From: Mesorhizobium sp. M00.F.Ca.ET.216.01.1.1
Lineage (GTDB): Bacteria; Pseudomonadota; Alphaproteobacteria; Rhizobiales; Rhizobiaceae
Direction: 5' to 3'
Length of the DNA: 64,000 bases
Assembly: GCF_004010325.2 (NCBI RefSeq)
Contig: NZ_SADR02000010.1
Span: forward strand, 124,001 to 188,000
In this document: in pieces, positions 61,270-64,000 of the stretch
How the letters are laid out: every line of letters starts with the position of its first letter
Position numbering within the stretch: position 1 is the stretch's first letter
Made by a program: the position numbers and the translations under genes
Notes under the pieces: model-generated
Seen by the model: only the letters and a program-made list of their open reading frames with translations
Database searches by the model: none
What the model was told of the DNA's origin: nothing

Positions 61270-62091
61270 TCAAATCCCGGCGGACGCGACCGCGCCGAAA
61301 TGCACATCGCCGGCGGCGATTTTCAGAACCAAACCGTCATCGTCGCGGATCACGAAACGGCAGTCCTCGTCAATGGTCTCGAAGGTGCCGCGCACCACAT
61401 TACCGTCAATTCTGACAGCAACCTGCCCGCCTAGCCCCGCCGCACGCGCCAGCCAGCGCCGCCTGACGGCTCCAAGCCCGCGCCCTTCGTTCCACAACCG
61501 GGCGTTCTCGCTCCAGGCATCCGACAGTGCCAGAAACAATGTCTCGGCATCGCAAGCAGCGCCCAGCGCACGCAGTGACGTTGCCGGATAAGGCAAATCC
61601 TCGGGATAAGCCACAACATTGACGCCGATGCCGACCGCCACTGCGAAGCGGCCGCCTTCGAGTATCGCCGATTCCAGCAAGATTCCGGCAAGCTTGGCGC
61701 CGGAGACGAGCACGTCGTTCGGCCATTTCAACTCGAAACGGTTCTTTCCCGCGCTGCCGCCGTCGAGGCCGATCGAGATCTTGCCCTTCGGCACGACGGC
61801 GTCGAGCGCATCGGCCAGTGCCAGTCCGGCAACGAAGCCCAGCGTCGCGGCAAGCCGAAGCTCGGCATTGGTGATGACGAGCAGCGTCGCCGCCAGATTG
61901 CCCTCGGGTGTTGCCCAGACTCGGCCGCGCCGGCCGCGTCCGCTCTCCTGCTTTTTAGAAACGACCCAGAGCTTTCCCGGATCGCCCGCCCGCGCATGGT
62001 CCAGTGCCAGCGCATTGGTGGAGCCGATCGTGTCGTGGGCTTCGAGCCGGAACCCTTCCGACGCTGCGGTTGGAGCCAGCCGAAATGCCAT
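61270..62091 (-). CDS. birA: Biotin-[acetyl-CoA-carboxylase] ligase
   Basis: A 273-residue group I BirA without the N-terminal DNA-binding domain, so it is a ligase but not a repressor. IGSTNALALDHA, SGRGRRGRVWATPEGNLAAT (biotinyl-AMP loop) and LKWPNDVLVSGAKLAGIL are the catalytic motifs. It starts 3 bp after nuoN. Confidence 0.94.
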   Translation of the reverse strand: MAFRLAPTAASEGFRLEAHDTIGSTNALALDHARAGDPGKLWVVSKKQESGRGRRGRVWATPEGNLAATLLVITNAELRLAATLGFVAGLALADALDAVVPKGKISIGLDGGSAGKNRFELKWPNDVLVSGAKLAGILLESAILEGGRFAVAVGIGVNVVAYPEDLPYPATSLRALGAACDAETLFLALSDAWSENARLWNEGRGLGAVRRRWLARAAGLGGQVAVRIDGNVVRGTFETIDEDCRFVIRDDDGLVLKIAAGDVHFGAVASAGI

Positions 62092-62094
62092 ACC

Positions 62095-63528
62095 TTAGAA
62101 AAATGTCTTCGCGGCGGCTTCGGCGTAGGTGCCGATCGGTCCGCCGATCAGCACATAAAACAGCACGAAGGCACCGGATACGCCAAGCACAAGACGCAGT
62201 TCGCTCGCCATCGGCAAGAAGCCGCCGACCGGTTCGTCGAACCACATGATCTTGATGATGCGCAGATAATAGTAGGCGCCCACCACCGAGGCCAGCACGC
62301 CGATGATCGCCAGCGCGTAGAGGTTGGCGTTGATGGCGGCGAGGAACACGTACCACTTCCCCCAGAAGCCGGCGAGCGGCGGGATGCCGGCCAGCGAGAA
62401 CATCAGGATGGTCAGGATCGTCGCCATGATCGGATTGGTCGACGACAGGCCGGCGAGATCGCTGATTTGCTCGACATTGCCCTCCTTGCGCCGCATGGCG
62501 AGGATGAAGGCGAAGGTGCCGAGCGTCATCACCAGATAGATCAGCATGTAGATGGCGACGCCGCGCACGCCGGCCTGGCTGTTGGCGGCGAGACCGACCA
62601 ACGCATAGCCCATATGGCCGATCGAGGAATACGCCATCAGCCGCTTGATGTTGGTCTGGCCGATGGCGGCGAAGGCGCCGAGCACCATCGAGGCGATCGA
62701 AATGAAGACGATGATCTGCTGCCAGTCGGAAGCAATCGGCTTGAACGCGCCCATGGTAACGCGCACCATCAGCGCCATCGCCGCCATCTTCGGCGCCGCC
62801 GCCAGGAAGGCCGTTACCGGGGTTGGCGCGCCTTCATAGACGTCCGGCGTCCACATATGGAACGGCACCGCCGATATCTTGAAGGCGAGGCCGGCCAGCA
62901 CGAAGACCAGCCCAAAAACCAGGCCAAGCTGCCGTTCGCTGCCCAGCGCCGTTGCGATCTCCTGGAAACCAGTGTTGCCGGTGTAGCCATAGATCAGCGA
63001 GATGCCGTAGAGCAGCATGCCCGACGACAGCGCGCCGAGCACGAAATACTTCAACCCCGCCTCGGTCGAGCGCAGATTGTCGCGGTTGATCGCCGCCAGC
63101 ACGTAGATCGCCAACGATTGCAGTTCGAGGCCGAGATAGAGCCCGATCATGCCATTGGCCGAGATCATCAGCATCATGCCGAGCGTGCAGAGCAGGATCA
63201 GCACCGGATACTCGAACTTGTCGAAATGCTCCACCCTGGCGAAGCGCACCGACATGACCAGCGTCACCGCCGACCCGATCAGCGCCAGCATCTTCATGAA
63301 GTGGGCGAAGGGATCCTGGATGAAGGCACTGCCGTAGGCGGTGCCCTGCCCGCTGGAAGAGACCATCCAGATGCCGGCAATCACCAGTATGGCGACGGCT
63401 AGACCGGTCACCGTGACGTTGCGGCTTTCGCGCGAATAGGCGCCCAGCATCAACAGCGCCAAAGCGCCGATGGCAAGGATCAGCTCTGGTGTCGAGAGCG
63501 ACAGGCTGGAGAGAAGGTCAGGCGTCAT
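62095..63528 (-). CDS. nuoN: NADH-quinone oxidoreductase subunit N
   Basis: A 477-residue complex I membrane subunit with about 14 helices. The conserved core includes [20 protein letters not shown] and [20 protein letters not shown] (about 232-251). The ATG at 63528 was chosen over a longer arginine-rich frame. It follows nuoM by 16 bp. Confidence 0.95.
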   Translation of the reverse strand: MTPDLLSSLSLSTPELILAIGALALLMLGAYSRESRNVTVTGLAVAILVIAGIWMVSSSGQGTAYGSAFIQDPFAHFMKMLALIGSAVTLVMSVRFARVEHFDKFEYPVLILLCTLGMMLMISANGMIGLYLGLELQSLAIYVLAAINRDNLRSTEAGLKYFVLGALSSGMLLYGISLIYGYTGNTGFQEIATALGSERQLGLVFGLVFVLAGLAFKISAVPFHMWTPDVYEGAPTPVTAFLAAAPKMAAMALMVRVTMGAFKPIASDWQQIIVFISIASMVLGAFAAIGQTNIKRLMAYSSIGHMGYALVGLAANSQAGVRGVAIYMLIYLVMTLGTFAFILAMRRKEGNVEQISDLAGLSSTNPIMATILTILMFSLAGIPPLAGFWGKWYVFLAAINANLYALAIIGVLASVVGAYYYLRIIKIMWFDEPVGGFLPMASELRLVLGVSGAFVLFYVLIGGPIGTYAEAAAKTFF

Positions 63529-63544
63529 GGTTCGCAAACCCCAG

Positions 63545-64000
63545 TCAGTTCGCCGCCGCGGTCTGCGCGGCGCCGATGGATGCGGTGACATTGGTGACGA
63601 GCGCCTTGACCGATTCGGCCGTCGCGTCGAAGACCGGCGCCGGGTAGACGCCGAAGAAGATAACGAGTGCGACAAGCGGATAGATGATCACCTTCTCGCG
63701 CGCCGACAGGTCAAGCAGGCCCTTCAGGCTCTCCTTGGTCAGCGCGCCGAAGATCACCCGGCGGTAGAGCCATAGCGCATAGGCAGCCGACAGGATGACT
63801 CCAGTGGCAGCGAAGAACGCCACCCAGGTGTTGACCCGGAACACGCCGAGCATGGTCAGGAACTCGCCGACGAAGCCGCTGGTGCCCGGCAGGCCGACAT
63901 TGGCCATGGTGAAAATCATGAACGCGGTCGCGTATTTCGGCATGTTGTTGACCAGCCCGCCATAGGCATCGATGTCGCGCGTGTGCATGCGGTCGTAGAC
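63545..64000 (-). CDS. nuoM: NADH-quinone oxidoreductase subunit M, C-terminal part (cut by window edge)
   Basis: The final 150 or so residues of the complex I subunit M; the frame runs open to the window edge, so the ATG at 63988 is internal. [30 protein letters not shown] is the family signature near the C terminus. The rest of the nuo operon lies beyond 64000. Confidence 0.93.
   Translation of the reverse strand, partial: VYDRMHTRDIDAYGGLVNNMPKYATAFMIFTMANVGLPGTSGFVGEFLTMLGVFRVNTWVAFFAATGVILSAAYALWLYRRVIFGALTKESLKGLLDLSAREKVIIYPLVALVIFFGVYPAPVFDATAESVKALVTNVTASIGAAQTAAAN

Noticed and set aside
59152..61434. 760-codon open frame on the plus strand
   Set aside because: It is the antisense shadow of RNase J and its neighbours, which have complete family motifs; the shadow has none.
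1..64000. CRISPR array
   Set aside because: No regularly spaced direct repeats were seen; the only tandem repeats are the short soxG units and the integrase iterons.

Overview
The window is high-GC DNA with the gene repertoire and synteny of a Rhizobiales alphaproteobacterium, most like Mesorhizobium or a close relative. This is inferred from: the heterotetrameric sarcosine oxidase soxBDAG order; a cobalamin riboswitch controlling CbtBA; the block nuoM-nuoN-birA-rnj-mce-DUF1467-proS-lolC/E-lolD; GTTC-N7-GTTC LexA boxes; many ABC importers; and dispersed palindromic repeats of a rhizobial type. No taxon can be proved from the sequence alone.

Layout. 1-12.3 kb holds demethylation and one-carbon metabolism: soxBDAG (soxB cut by the window edge), a nitroreductase, an XRE-cupin regulator with two 23-bp dyads upstream, and an operon of two FAD/GcvT dimethylglycine-dehydrogenase-like proteins flanking an aminotransferase. 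12.3-20.4 kb holds a probable nitrogen-compound uptake and catabolic operon on the minus strand (ABC importer, cytosine-deaminase-like amidohydrolase, GlcD-like flavoprotein, two flavodoxin-fold reductases), with RidA and creatininase-family genes divergent from it. 20.4-25.3 kb is a cobalamin block (phosphatase, cobC, cobD, cobO, cobU, cbtA, cbtB, B12 riboswitch). 25.3-31.1 kb holds ChaC, an MFS transporter, a DUF1624 membrane protein, a methyltransferase, a MerR regulator and MgtE. 31.3-36.2 kb is the SpoVR-DUF444-PrkA stress operon.

37.0-43.6 kb is the most unusual operon: a GntR/UTRA regulator, one polypeptide that fuses an ADP-ribosylglycohydrolase to a PfkB kinase, and a PotDBCA-type importer. 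It looks like a self-contained pathway for uptake, deglycosylation and phosphorylation of an unknown ribosyl compound. 44.1-48.9 kb is a Liv-type ABC importer. 48.9-52.0 kb is a decayed insertion region next to tRNA-Leu(GAG): a broken peptide-binding-protein remnant abutting a truncated RES toxin, its antitoxin, a small ORF, a tyrosine recombinase and 12-bp iterons. 52.3-64 kb is core genome: lipB, an SRPBCC-M50 protease fusion, lolD and lolC/E, proS, DUF1467, mce, rnj, birA, nuoN and nuoM (cut by the edge).

Two small elements deserve attention. A 28-residue membrane ORF at 54545-54631 lies under a promoter carrying two overlapping LexA boxes and resembles a SidA-type SOS division inhibitor. 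A probable small RNA lies at about 58586-58736 and ends in a strong intrinsic terminator. Three families of palindromic repeats recur across the window, and one copy carries a 37-bp nested insertion.
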